64,000 bases of DNA from Pseudodesulfovibrio thermohalotolerans (GCF_021353295.2 NZ_CP120635.1:3377501-3441500), one strand, 5' to 3'; numbered from the stretch's first letter, positions 17,884 to 26,360 are shown. Notes: generated from the letters alone by a model not told the origin. Translations and numbers: made by a program.

Positions 17884-18262
17884 AATCCCAGCCCTGGATC
17901 AGCGGCCTAGAAGCCGACCGCGAAGAGGCGGCGGCTCCTGTGACGATCGAGAAAGTGCTATCGATAGTAGGGAGCGGGCCACCAGAGAAGGACTTATACT
18001 TTTGATCGGGTGGAGCCGACCCGAGCGGATCGGATTCTTGCCGAAGATCCTGCGGGCGGCCGGGCTGGCGCAAGGCCCTTTTCTTTCGTCTATTTCTTTT
18101 GGGCCAGCAAAAGAAATGGACCCCGCCGGGAGGGCATGGAAGCTGAGGAGGCAAAGCCTCCACACTGGCTCTCGCGCCAAAGGCGCGCCTGCCTTATCAA
18201 GCTGGCGCACCATCCCGCAAATAAGACCTCTCCCACGACCAAGCTCCTGTGAAGAATAACTC
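17884..18262 (+). repeat. Tandem repeat unit 2 (379 bp)
   Basis: Same order of motifs as unit 1, with the extra GCGCCAAAGGCGCGC hairpin after the GGAGGC/GCCTCC hairpin. It differs from unit 3 at scattered single bases. Its length is not a multiple of three, so a repeated protein domain is excluded. Confidence 0.88.
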
Positions 18263-18641
18263 AACTCCAGCCCTGGATCAGCGGCGTAGAAACCGACCGC
18301 GAAGGGACGGCGGCTCCTGTGACGATCAAGAAAGTGCTACCGAGAATGGGGAACTGTCCACCGGAGAAGGCCCTATACTTTTGATCGGGTGGAGCCGACC
18401 CGAGCGGATCGGATTCTTGCCGAAGATCCTGCGGGCGGCCAAGCTCGTGCAAGGCCCTTTTCTTTCGTCTATTTCTTTTGGGCCAGCAAAAGAAATGGAC
18501 CCCGCCGGGAGGGCATGGAAGCTGAGGAGGCAAAGCCTCCACACTGGCTCTCGCGCCAAAGGCGCGCCTGCCTTATCAAGCTGGCGCACCATCCCGCAAA
18601 TAAGCCCTCTCCCGCGACCAAGCTCCTGTGAAGAATAACTC
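18263..18641 (+). repeat. Tandem repeat unit 3 (379 bp)
   Basis: Nearly identical to unit 2 and unit 4. Very low divergence among units 2-4 points to recent duplication or ongoing homogenisation by recombination. Confidence 0.88.
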
Positions 18642-18965
18642 AACTCCAGCCCTGGATCAGCGGCGTAGAAGCCGACCGCGAAGGGACGGCGGCTCCTGTT
18701 ACGACCAAGAAAGTGCTACCGAGAGTGGGGAGCTGTCCACCAGAGAAGGACCTATACTTTTGATCGGGTGGAGCCGACCCGAGCGGATCGGATTCTTGCC
18801 GAAGATCCTGCGGGCGGCCAAGCTCGTGCAAGGCCCTTTTCTTTCGTCTATTTCTTTTGGGCCAGCAAAAGAAATGGACCCCGCCGGGAGGGCATGGAAG
18901 CTGAGGAGGCAAAGCCTCCACACTGGCTCTCGCGCCAAAGGCGCGCACGACTTACCGAGCTTGCG
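18642..18965 (+). repeat. Tandem repeat unit 4 (partial, ~324 bp)
   Basis: Matches unit 3 closely until the GCGCCAAAGGCGCGC hairpin (~18948), then drifts into unrelated sequence (18966-19130) that leads to the flagellin promoter. No gene is present in that remainder. Confidence 0.85.
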
Positions 18966-19186
18966 CACCGCCTCGTGAAAAAGCCCCTGCCAAAACCTCA
19001 CCCCAAACAACATAACCCGCCTGCAAGGCAAACAAAACCACCCCGCAAGCCGACGGCGACAGGCGGCAAATATTGACGAACCCTTGACGGACAAGGCTTG
19101 CCGCCCCGTCCGACAAGGGGAAAAAATGGCCCTTCTAGACTTTATTTAGATAGTCAGAACCTTAATATTACTTAACAAAGTTAAGT

Positions 19187-19202
19187 TGGCACACATGATG
19201 CT
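19187..19202 (+). promoter_or_regulatory. Sigma-54 promoter of flagellin
   Basis: TGGCACACATGATGCT fits TGGCAC-N5-TTGCW with correct spacing and one change in the -12 box (ATGC). Transcription would begin ~19213, giving a 35-base leader with AAGGAGG before the ATG. The upstream 19130-19186 stretch is AT-rich and suited to enhancer-binding-protein or IHF contacts. Confidence 0.78.
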
Positions 19203-19247
19203 TAATGTTCGCCAAATGGATTTGAGAATCGAACAAGGAGGGTTCTG

Positions 19248-20174
19248 ATGTCTTTAGTCATTAACCACAACCTCATGGCGATGAACGCCCAGAGAAACCT
19301 GTCCGAGCATTATGGACGGCTCGGCGTTTCCACCCGGCGTTTGTCTTCCGGTCTGCGAGTCGGCACCGCCGCTGACGACGCGGCCGGGTTGGCCATCCGC
19401 GAGCTCATGCGTTCGGAGATCAGTTCCCTTCATCAGGGCATCCGCAACGCATCCGACGCGATCTCGCTGATCCAGACCGCCGACGGCGCGCTCCAGGTCA
19501 TCGATGAAAAGCTCATTCGCATGAAAGAGCTGGCCATGCAGGCGTCCACAGGTACCTACAACTCCGACCAGCGGTTGATTATCGACTCCGAGTACCAGGC
19601 CATGTCCTCGGAAATCACCCGTATCGCCAACGCGACGGACTTCAACGGAATTTATCTGCTCAACGGCAACCTGTCCGGTGATCCGGGCGTGGACCACGAC
19701 GGCACCGGCCTCCAGTCCACCGGCCCGCTGAAGATTCACTTCGGCACCGGCAACGACTCGGCGGAAGATTACTACTACGTGGCCATCCAGGGTTCCACTT
19801 CATCCGCCTTCGGCCTCGGCCATACCGCCGCGCTGCGAAACGGCGACACCTGGGAAGCCCAGAACGCCGGCAAGGCCATCTCTACCCAGGCCCTGGCGCA
19901 GGCCGCCATGGAGGCCATCAACCAGGCGATCATCTCCAAGGACAAGATTCGCGCGAACCTCGGTTCCATGCAGAACCGCCTGGAAAACACCATCACCAAC
20001 CTGGAAATCCAGGCCGAGAACCTGCAGGCGGCCGAATCCCGCATTTCCGACGTCGACGTGGCGCAGGAAATGACGGAGTTCGTGCGCAACCAGATTCTCA
20101 CCCAGTCCGCCGTCGCCATGCTCGCACAGGCCAACTCCCTGCCGAGAATGGCCATGCAGCTCATCGGCGGCTAG
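19248..20174 (+). CDS. fliC: Flagellin
   Basis: A 308-residue filament subunit. Conserved helical ends are present: N-terminal VINHNLMAMNAQRNLSEH and RLSSGLRVGTAADDAAGLAI; C-terminal NRLENTITNLEIQAENLQAA and SRISDVDVAQEMTEFVRNQI. The central variable region (~130-205) is short, so the protein has D0/D1 and a reduced D2. Alternating Ser/Thr in that region are potential O-glycosylation sites, and two glycosyltransferases lie 7 kb upstream. CAAGGAGGG precedes the ATG. It is monocistronic: own sigma-54 promoter, own terminator. Confidence 0.97.
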   Translation: MSLVINHNLMAMNAQRNLSEHYGRLGVSTRRLSSGLRVGTAADDAAGLAIRELMRSEISSLHQGIRNASDAISLIQTADGALQVIDEKLIRMKELAMQASTGTYNSDQRLIIDSEYQAMSSEITRIANATDFNGIYLLNGNLSGDPGVDHDGTGLQSTGPLKIHFGTGNDSAEDYYYVAIQGSTSSAFGLGHTAALRNGDTWEAQNAGKAISTQALAQAAMEAINQAIISKDKIRANLGSMQNRLENTITNLEIQAENLQAAESRISDVDVAQEMTEFVRNQILTQSAVAMLAQANSLPRMAMQLIGG

Positions 20175-20205
20175 TCGCAACTGGACGGACGCGACTGAAG
20201 ACGAT

Positions 20206-20252
20206 CGGAAACCGGCCCCGCGGTTCATCCCGCGGGGCATGGTTTCCGGTCG
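20206..20252. terminator. Bidirectional terminator between fliC and rnc
   Basis: A long hairpin: outer CGGAAACC/GGTTTCCG and inner CCCCGCGG/CCGCGGGG, with a small internal loop. It lies between converging genes, 31 bases after the fliC stop and 24 bases before the rnc stop. The U-tract is weak in both directions. Confidence 0.7.
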
Positions 20253-20276
20253 TTTGCCGTATCTTTTGGCGGGAGA

Positions 20277-20960
20277 CTATTCTTCTTCCAGGAATTCGAG
20301 GGCGATGCGGGCGGATTCCTGCTCGGCCCGCTTGACGCTGGTACCCGCGCCTCGGAATTTCTCTCCGCGCGGCAGGGCCACCTCAACCTCGAACAGCTTC
20401 TCGTGTTCGGGGCCGCTGGTCCCGGCCAGCATGTACACCGGACGGTCGCGGAACAAATCCTGCGCCACTTCCTGCAACCGGCTCTTGTAGTCCTTGGTCT
20501 CGGGCAACATGGCCCGGGCGGGCCACATGCTTTCGAAAATCTCCTGGATGGTCCGCCGGGCGGCCTCGAAACCGCTGTCCAGAAAAACCGCCCCGAGCAC
20601 TGCCTCGAAGGCGTCGGCCAACAGGGCGTCGCGATCCCGGCCGCCTTGCAGCTCCTCGCCACGTCCAAGCCGGATGTACTCGTCGAGCTTGAGATTCCGA
20701 GCGATGGCCGCCAGGGACTGCTCCTTGACCAACTGCGAGCGGATGCGCGTGAGCTGTCCCTCGTGAGCCGACGGATACCGTTTGAAACCCTCTTCGGAAA
20801 TACACAGCTCCAACACTGCGTCGCCCAAGAACTCAAGCCGCTCATTATCCTCGAAACCGTTCTGTTCATTGGCGAACGAGGAGTGGGTCAGCGCGGTCTC
20901 CAGGAACTTGACTTGGGCAAACCTATGGTGGATACAATCCTGAAGCTCAGCGATATCCAT
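20277..20960 (-). CDS. rnc: Ribonuclease III
   Basis: A 227-residue double-stranded-RNA endonuclease that processes rRNA and structured mRNAs. The signature NERLEFLGDAVLEL is intact; the second acidic set is DAFEAVLGAVFLDSG. The C-terminal ~70 residues are a dsRNA-binding domain ending in KRAEQESARIALEFLEEE. A Shine-Dalgarno AGGGGG lies a few bases before the ATG. Its start is only 15 bp from the divergent synthetase start, so promoters must overlap the opposing coding regions. Confidence 0.97.
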   Translation of the reverse strand: MDIAELQDCIHHRFAQVKFLETALTHSSFANEQNGFEDNERLEFLGDAVLELCISEEGFKRYPSAHEGQLTRIRSQLVKEQSLAAIARNLKLDEYIRLGRGEELQGGRDRDALLADAFEAVLGAVFLDSGFEAARRTIQEIFESMWPARAMLPETKDYKSRLQEVAQDLFRDRPVYMLAGTSGPEHEKLFEVEVALPRGEKFRGAGTSVKRAEQESARIALEFLEEE

Positions 20961-20975
20961 TCAACCCCCTTTTTT

Positions 20976-23084
20976 ATGCAACCCGAAGCCCAATTGCGCG
21001 AACTATTCAATCCGGAAACCATCGCCGTCATCGGCGCGTCCCGAAGCCCGCACAAGCTCGGGCATCTCATCCTGTCGAATTTAATCTCGGCAGGGTACAA
21101 GGGGACAATCTTTCCCGTCAATCCCGCAGGCGGAGAAATTCTCGGCCTGACCGTCCACCCCTCGGCGGCGGACCTGCCGCGTCCACCGGATCTCGGCATC
21201 ATCGTCCTGCCGCGCGAACAGGTCCTGCAAGCCATGCGCGAGCTGGCCGACGCCCAGGTGGACGCCATCTGCGTCATCACCGCGGGATTCCGCGAGACCG
21301 GCCGCGACGGCTTTGAGCTCGAAATGAAAATGGCGGACCTGGCCCGCAGGCGCAACATCACCCTGCTCGGCCCCAACACCCTCGGCCTGTTCAACACATC
21401 CATTTCCCTGAACGCCAGCATCGCGCAGGCCATGCCCGCCAAGGGGTCCATCTCCTTCTTCTCCCAGAGCGGCGCCCTGTGCTCGGCCATCCTGGACTGG
21501 GCCGAAGGCGAGTCCATCGGGTTCTCCAAGTTCATCTCGCTCGGCAACAAGGCGGGCGTGTCCGAGGCGGACGTGCTCGAAGCCCTGGGCGACGATCCGG
21601 ACACAAAGGTCATCATCGGCTACCTGGAATCCGTGGACGACGGCCGCAAATTTCTCACCCGGGCGCGGGCCGTGACCGAAAAGAAGCCGGTCATCATGAT
21701 TAAGGCGGGCACCACCCCGGCGGGCGCGCGGGCCACCTCAAGCCATACGGGTTCCCTGGCGGGAAGCGTGGAAGCAGGATTGGCGGCCTTCAAGCAGGCG
21801 GGCATCATCCGGGTGGACAGCCTGGAGACTCTGTTCGATTTGGCGCGCGCCTTTTCCGAGCAGCCCCTGCCCCAGGGGCCGAACCTCGCCGTGGTGACCA
21901 ACTCCGGCGGTCCCGGCATCCTCGCCGCCGATGCCTGCGAAGGCGCGGGGCTCAACCTGGCCCGGCCCTCCCTGGCCACCCTGGACCGGCTAACCAAAGT
22001 CCTGCCGCCGTTCGCGTCCATCTACAACCCCATCGATATCATCGGGGACGCCAAGGCCGAACGGTACCGGGCCACGCTGGAGGCCATCGCCGAGGACGAA
22101 ACCACCCACGCCATCCTCGTCCTGCTCACGCCAACGGCCTCGGCCGAGATCACCGAGACGGCCCAGGTCATCATTGATATTTCCAAGACCTGCGACAAAC
22201 CGATCTTCGCTTCCTTCATGGGCGACCAGCGCGTCGGCCCCGGCCGGGACATGCTCCTCGCGGCAGGCATCCCCTGCTACGCAAACCCGGAACCGGCCGT
22301 CACGGCCATCTCGGCAATGCTTGCCCATTACCGATGGAAAAACCGCCCCTATCCGGTGGAGGTTTGTTTCCGCCGCGACAAAGGGCGCGCCGAACGGACC
22401 ATCCAGAAAGCTCTCCGGGCGGGCGTGACCGAGCTGCCCTTCAACGACGCCATGGACATCGCGGCGGCCTACGAACTGCCGGTGCCCGAGACGCGGCTGG
22501 TGCGCACCTCGGACCAGGCCGTACGCGCGGCCAAGAAAATGGGCTACCCCGTGGCGCTCAAAATCGAATCGCCCCACCTGGCCAGCAGAGGCGAGGTCGA
22601 CGGCGTCGCCCTGGACCTGCACACGCCGCATGACGTGCGCGAGGCATGGCTCGACATCACCACCCGTACCCAACGCAAACGCCCGGACATCTATATCGCG
22701 GGCTGCCTGATCCAGACCATGGGACCGGTCAAGGCCCGCGAGGTCGTGGTCCGCTTCACCCAGGACCCGCAGTTCGGCCCGCTCATCTCCTTCTGTCTGG
22801 CCGGGCCTTCCGCCGAAGTCCTGAACGACATCAGCTATCGGCTGGCTCCATTGGCCCTGCACGACGTCCAGGACATCGTCCGCGAAATCAAATCGTTTCC
22901 CCTGCTACGGGGTGTGCGCGGATCGGAGCCGGTAAACCTGGCGGCCATCGAGGACGTTCTGCTTTCCATGTCGCAGATGGCCACGGACTTCCCGGAAATA
23001 CGCGAGGCCGAGCTCAACCCCATCCTGGTGGACTCGGAAGGCGCGTTCGTCGCCGACCTGCGCGTGACCGTCGGACCCATTTGA
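20976..23084 (+). CDS. Fused acetate/acyl-CoA ligase (ADP-forming)-like protein
   Basis: A 702-residue alpha-beta fusion of the NDP-forming acyl-CoA synthetase family, which interconverts acyl-CoA + ADP + Pi with acid + CoA + ATP. Order: CoA-binding Rossmann domain (~5-100, AVIGASRSPHKLGHLIL), succinyl-CoA-ligase-like domains with the phospho-histidine H257 (SSHTGSLAGS), then an ATP-grasp_5 domain (~480-702, DPQFGPLISF). The second histidine known in archaeal enzymes, normally in SP-x3-HKSD-x-GG, is absent: the segment reads SPHLASRGEVDGV. The GxGG loop is CLAG. ATP chemistry may therefore be altered. The ATG at 20976 has no Shine-Dalgarno; an ATG at 20925 inside rnc is an alternative. A DRTGG protein follows. 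Confidence 0.83.
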   Translation: MQPEAQLRELFNPETIAVIGASRSPHKLGHLILSNLISAGYKGTIFPVNPAGGEILGLTVHPSAADLPRPPDLGIIVLPREQVLQAMRELADAQVDAICVITAGFRETGRDGFELEMKMADLARRRNITLLGPNTLGLFNTSISLNASIAQAMPAKGSISFFSQSGALCSAILDWAEGESIGFSKFISLGNKAGVSEADVLEALGDDPDTKVIIGYLESVDDGRKFLTRARAVTEKKPVIMIKAGTTPAGARATSSHTGSLAGSVEAGLAAFKQAGIIRVDSLETLFDLARAFSEQPLPQGPNLAVVTNSGGPGILAADACEGAGLNLARPSLATLDRLTKVLPPFASIYNPIDIIGDAKAERYRATLEAIAEDETTHAILVLLTPTASAEITETAQVIIDISKTCDKPIFASFMGDQRVGPGRDMLLAAGIPCYANPEPAVTAISAMLAHYRWKNRPYPVEVCFRRDKGRAERTIQKALRAGVTELPFNDAMDIAAAYELPVPETRLVRTSDQAVRAAKKMGYPVALKIESPHLASRGEVDGVALDLHTPHDVREAWLDITTRTQRKRPDIYIAGCLIQTMGPVKAREVVVRFTQDPQFGPLISFCLAGPSAEVLNDISYRLAPLALHDVQDIVREIKSFPLLRGVRGSEPVNLAAIEDVLLSMSQMATDFPEIREAELNPILVDSEGAFVADLRVTVGPI

Positions 23085-23172
23085 CGCTTGGACATTTTTT
23101 GCGGTCTCATATACTAACAGGGTACGGGGCATGGTCGCTTTCGCCCCGTTCACATTCAGGAGGAATATAGGC

Positions 23173-24237
23173 ATGGCTGGACTCTACATTGGCTCTACCA
23201 CCGGGTATTCAGGCAAGAACATGATCGTCATGGGCCTGGGCCTGCGCCTGCAAAAAGACGGGTACAACGTGGGCTACATGAAACCCGTGGGGGCCATGCC
23301 CATGGAAATCGACGGCAAGCTCGGCGACGAGGACGCCGCCTTTGTCCAGGATGTGCTCGGCCTGTCCGAGGACCCTGCAATGGTCACGCCCGTGGTCGTC
23401 ACCCAGGATTTCAAGGTCAAGGCGTTCACAGGCAAGATGGAAAGGCTCCTGGGCAACATCGTCGAAGGCTACGAAGCGGTCTCCAAGGACAAGGACATCA
23501 CCCTGGTTGCGGGGTCCGGGTCCATGTACTCCGGCAAATACTGCGACACCGACGCCATCTCCGTCATCCGCAAGCTCGGCATCAAGACCGTCATCATCGA
23601 CAGGTTCCAGAAAGAGCTCAAATACGACTATCTCATGGCCATGAAGGAAACCCTCGGCGACCTCATGGCAGGCGTCATCCTCAATGACGTGCCGCCCAAT
23701 TTCATGGACGAGATCAACCAGCTCCTCGGCCCCGCCCTGGAAGCCAAGGGCGTCAAGATTCTCGGCGTCATCCCCCGCGATCCGCTCATGGGCGCCATCA
23801 AGGTGGGCGACCTCGCCGACCGCCTCGGCGGCAAGATCATTTCCGCCCACAACAAGTCCGAACGCGTGGTCGAGTCCTTCCTCATCGGCACCATGCAGGT
23901 CGAAAACTTCATGACCCACTTCCGCAAAAAGAAAAACTCCGCCATCATCGTCGGCGGCGACAGGTCGGACGTGCAGCTCGTCGCACTCGAAGGCGACTGC
24001 CCCTGCCTCATCCTGACCGGCAACCTCTACCCCAACGACATCATCCTCACCCGGTCCGAAGTCCTTGAAACGCCCATCATCATGGTCCGCGAAGATACCT
24101 TCACCGTGGCCAAGAAAATGGACGACATCCTCTCCCGGCACAAGCTGCGCGACGCCATCAAGATCAAGCAGGGCGCGGAACTGGTGTCCAACAACATCGA
24201 CTTCGAATACCTCAAAAAGGAACTCGGCCTGAAATAG
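23173..24237 (+). CDS. AAA_26 / DRTGG-domain protein (Pta N-terminal-like)
   Basis: A 354-residue protein resembling the regulatory N-terminal half of long phosphotransacetylases, without the catalytic PTA domain. Residues 1-~200 are a dethiobiotin-synthetase-like P-loop domain (LYIGSTTGYSGKNMIVMGL with G-x4-GK; MKPVGAMP). Residues ~215-330 form a DRTGG domain, here GGDRSDVQLVALEGD and LYPNDIILTRSEVLETPIIM. AGGAGGAA stands before the ATG. The gene lies 88 bp after the ADP-forming synthetase and ends at a terminator. The pair is probably an acetyl-CoA/acetate control module; a nucleotide-binding sensor role is inference. Confidence 0.85.
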   Translation: MAGLYIGSTTGYSGKNMIVMGLGLRLQKDGYNVGYMKPVGAMPMEIDGKLGDEDAAFVQDVLGLSEDPAMVTPVVVTQDFKVKAFTGKMERLLGNIVEGYEAVSKDKDITLVAGSGSMYSGKYCDTDAISVIRKLGIKTVIIDRFQKELKYDYLMAMKETLGDLMAGVILNDVPPNFMDEINQLLGPALEAKGVKILGVIPRDPLMGAIKVGDLADRLGGKIISAHNKSERVVESFLIGTMQVENFMTHFRKKKNSAIIVGGDRSDVQLVALEGDCPCLILTGNLYPNDIILTRSEVLETPIIMVREDTFTVAKKMDDILSRHKLRDAIKIKQGAELVSNNIDFEYLKKELGLK

Positions 24238-24259
24238 CCGACCCTGACCATGTTCAATA

Positions 24260-24289
24260 GAGGGGGACGCTGACGCGTCCCCCTTTTTA
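24260..24289 (+). terminator. Rho-independent terminator
   Basis: AGGGGGACGC / GCGTCCCCCT (10 bp, loop TGAC) followed by TTTTTA, 24 bases after the DRTGG gene. It is directly followed by the GCCTCCGGCGGCC end of a repeat element. Confidence 0.94.
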
Positions 24290-24290
24290 T

Positions 24291-24538
24291 GCCTCCGGCG
24301 GCCGGGGAAGGGGAGGAAAACCCTTTGAAAAGGGTTCTTTCCTCCCCTTCCCCCGGGCCCCCATCCCCTCATTTTCCCAAACTTTTTGGTGCCGCTTCGC
24401 GGGCGGTGCGAGCGCGGTAGGAAGAAACAAAATTCCAAGAACCATCCTTCGCCTGAGGCGACAAAAAAAGTTTGGGAGGGTCCAGGGAACCCTTTTCTCA
24501 AAGGGTTCCCTGGTCTCCCCGAAGGGGCCGCCGGAGGC
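24291..24538. mobile_element. Non-coding element A with 13-bp terminal inverted repeats
   Basis: A 248-bp element. The ends are GCCTCCGGCGGCC and its exact complement GGCCGCCGGAGGC. Inside, in order: a long hairpin (GGGGAAGGGGAGGA ... CCTCCCCTTCCCC around CCCTTTGAAAAGGG), one half of an internal inverted repeat (CCCAAACTTTTT), GCCGCTTCGCGGGC, the other half (AAAAAGTTTGGG), and a second long hairpin (CCAGGGAACCC/GGGTTCCCTGG). No gene fits. Structure and copy number (see 34.0 and 54.1 kb) suggest a MITE-like or REP-like element. Confidence 0.75.
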
Positions 24539-24635
24539 ATCCTCCCCACTCGACGCAACGCATCCCGGTCCGATGTGTGGGGGGGCAGGCGGAAAAAGGC
24601 TGTATCCCCGGCGGGTAAACGGGTACACTCCACCC

Positions 24636-26027
24636 ATGAGTAACACCGCGCAGGACAAGACAGACCTGACCACGCGGCCCATTCCCGAGGTTATCCGCCA
24701 GGTGGCGGTGCCATCGAGCGTGGGCTTTTTCTTCCACACCATGTTCAACGTGGTGGACACATGGTGGGCCGGGCGCATCGACACCCAGGCACAGGCCGCT
24801 CTGGCCCTGTCCCTGCCCGTATTCTTCATCATCACGGCCCTGGCCAGCGGCATCGGCACGGGCTCAACCGCGCTCATGGGTTCGGCATTAGGTGGCAAAG
24901 ACCGCAAACAGGCCGCCTTGACCGCGGTGCAGATGCTCAGTTTCGGCATCTTCGTGTCCGCGTTCCTGGCCTGGTTCGGGCTGACCTTTTCCCCGGCCAT
25001 CTTCGGCTGGCTCGGAGCCGAGGGGCACTACCTCGACGTCTGCCTCGCCTACATGACGCCGATCTTCGCCTGCAACGCGGTCACGGTGGCCATCTACCTG
25101 TTCAACGCGGTGCTCCAGTCCCAGGGCGACACGGCCAGCCTGCGCAACGTGCTGTGCTTCACGGCCGCCATGAACGTGATCCTGGACCCGTGGTTCATTC
25201 ACGGCGGTTTCGGCCTGCCCGCCATGGGGTTGGCGGGCGTGGCCTGGTCCACTGTCATCCTTCAGGGCGCGGGCGCGGTTTACCTGGCGTTCAAGGCCCG
25301 CCGCACAGGGCTCATCAAGACCGATGGAGGCCGGAATCTGATTCCGAGGCCGAGGATATACGCAGAGATCGCCCACCAGGGCTTCCCGGCGGCGTTGAAC
25401 TCCATGACCATCGCGCTCGGATTCTTCGTCATCTTCCGTTTTGTGTCCGGCTTCGGCCCGGAGGCGTCGGCGGCGTACGGCATCGCCACCCGCATCGACC
25501 AGATCGTGCTCATGCCGACCATCGGCCTGAGCGTGGCCGCGCTGACCATCACGGCCCAGAACTGCGGGGCGGGCAAAATCGACCGCATACGGGAGAACTT
25601 CCGCAAGAACCTGCTCTACGGCGCGTACCTTCTCATCCCCCTGTCCGTGCCCATCCTGATTTTCGCCGAACCGCTCATGCGCATCTTCACCAGCGATCCG
25701 GCGGTCATAGCCGTGGGCGCTGGCTACCTGCGCATCGACGCGTTCACCCTGTACGGCTACGTGGCCATCTTCGTGCCCACTTCGGTCCTGCAAGGCATGA
25801 AACGTCCCATGTTCGCCATCTGGCTCGGCCTTGCCCGCCAGGTTGTGGCCCCATTTCTGCTGTTCACCCTGTTCACTCAAATCCTCGGCTACCCCATAAC
25901 CGCACTATGGCTGGCCATCTTCTCCATTGTCTGGACCTCAGCCGCGGTAGCCCTGTGGTTCGCCAGGAAAACCATCGGCGAGATGGAGTCGCAGAAGAAG
26001 CGCTTGGAGGGGTGCAAGCTCCCCTGA
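24636..26027 (+). CDS. MATE family efflux transporter
   Basis: A 463-residue, 12-TM multidrug/toxic-compound exporter of the MATE/MOP superfamily, driven by Na+ or H+. Repeating halves are visible: FFFHTMFNVVDTWWAGRID in the N-half and ASAAYGIATRIDQIVLMPTI in the C-half, with the typical ISxxxxxxLQGMKRP-like loop (PTSVLQGMKRPMFA). The ATG at 24636 has only a weak Shine-Dalgarno; an upstream frame extension runs into the repeat element and is rejected. It is separated from both neighbours, with a tRNA downstream. Substrate unknown. Confidence 0.92.
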   Translation: MSNTAQDKTDLTTRPIPEVIRQVAVPSSVGFFFHTMFNVVDTWWAGRIDTQAQAALALSLPVFFIITALASGIGTGSTALMGSALGGKDRKQAALTAVQMLSFGIFVSAFLAWFGLTFSPAIFGWLGAEGHYLDVCLAYMTPIFACNAVTVAIYLFNAVLQSQGDTASLRNVLCFTAAMNVILDPWFIHGGFGLPAMGLAGVAWSTVILQGAGAVYLAFKARRTGLIKTDGGRNLIPRPRIYAEIAHQGFPAALNSMTIALGFFVIFRFVSGFGPEASAAYGIATRIDQIVLMPTIGLSVAALTITAQNCGAGKIDRIRENFRKNLLYGAYLLIPLSVPILIFAEPLMRIFTSDPAVIAVGAGYLRIDAFTLYGYVAIFVPTSVLQGMKRPMFAIWLGLARQVVAPFLLFTLFTQILGYPITALWLAIFSIVWTSAAVALWFARKTIGEMESQKKRLEGCKLP

Positions 26028-26069
26028 ACCCCCCACACAAAACCGCCGCCCGAAGCAGCCGTCGAGGAG

Positions 26070-26099
26070 TTGACACCCTGAACAAATTTCGACTATGGT
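26070..26099 (+). promoter_or_regulatory. Sigma-70 promoter of the tRNA gene
   Basis: Perfect -35 TTGACA (26070), 18-base spacer and -10 TATGGT (26094-26099). Transcription would begin ~26106, nine bases before the tRNA. Confidence 0.7.
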
Positions 26100-26114
26100 A
26101 CTTGACTCCACGGC

Positions 26115-26190
26115 GGGCCAGTAGCTCAGTTGGCAGAGCCACCGGCTCATAACCGGTCGGTCCCAGGTTCGAATCCTGGCTGGCCCACCA
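26115..26190 (+). tRNA. tRNA with CAU anticodon (Met, or Ile2 if modified)
   Basis: A 76-base cloverleaf. Acceptor GGGCCAG/CTGGCCC, D-arm AGCTCAGTTGGCAGAGC, anticodon loop CTCATAA on stem ACCGG/CCGGT, T-arm with GGTTCGAATCC, encoded CCA. It is not the initiator, because the 1-72 pair is G-C and the stem lacks three G-C pairs of the initiator type. Elongator Met and lysidine-modified Ile2 share the CAU anticodon. Pairs C4-G69 and C5-G68, positive determinants for TilS in E. coli Ile2, are present, so Ile2 is possible. Confidence 0.95.
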
Positions 26191-26299
26191 ACGACCCACT
26201 TCCGGGAGACGTGCTTGTCGAAGACCCGAAAGCAGAAAAACGCATATATCCTGAAATCCCCCGATAAGGCCTTTGGCCGGGAGATCGAAGAGGACAAGA

Positions 26300-26340
26300 G
26301 ATGCTCCCGAGGGGGAAACCCTACGGGAGCATCCTCTTTA
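26300..26340 (+). terminator. Hairpin downstream of the tRNA
   Basis: GATGCTCCC/GGGAGCATC (9 bp, 16-base loop containing AGGGGGAAACCCT) followed by CTCTTTA. Likely end of the tRNA transcript. The 26191-26299 spacer holds nothing else recognisable. Confidence 0.55.
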
Positions 26341-26360
26341 TGGTATAAGGTCGTAACTAT

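Noticed and set aside
17518..18965. CRISPR array
   Set aside because: Repeats are ~379 bp with no short direct repeats and unique spacers, and no cas genes are near.
17518..19076. Repeated open frames in the tandem array (e.g. IGWSRPERIGFLPKIL)
   Set aside because: Units of 379 bp shift the frame each time, both strands stay open, no ribosome-binding site is present, and the peptide is one that recurs as a false ORF in intergenic repeats.
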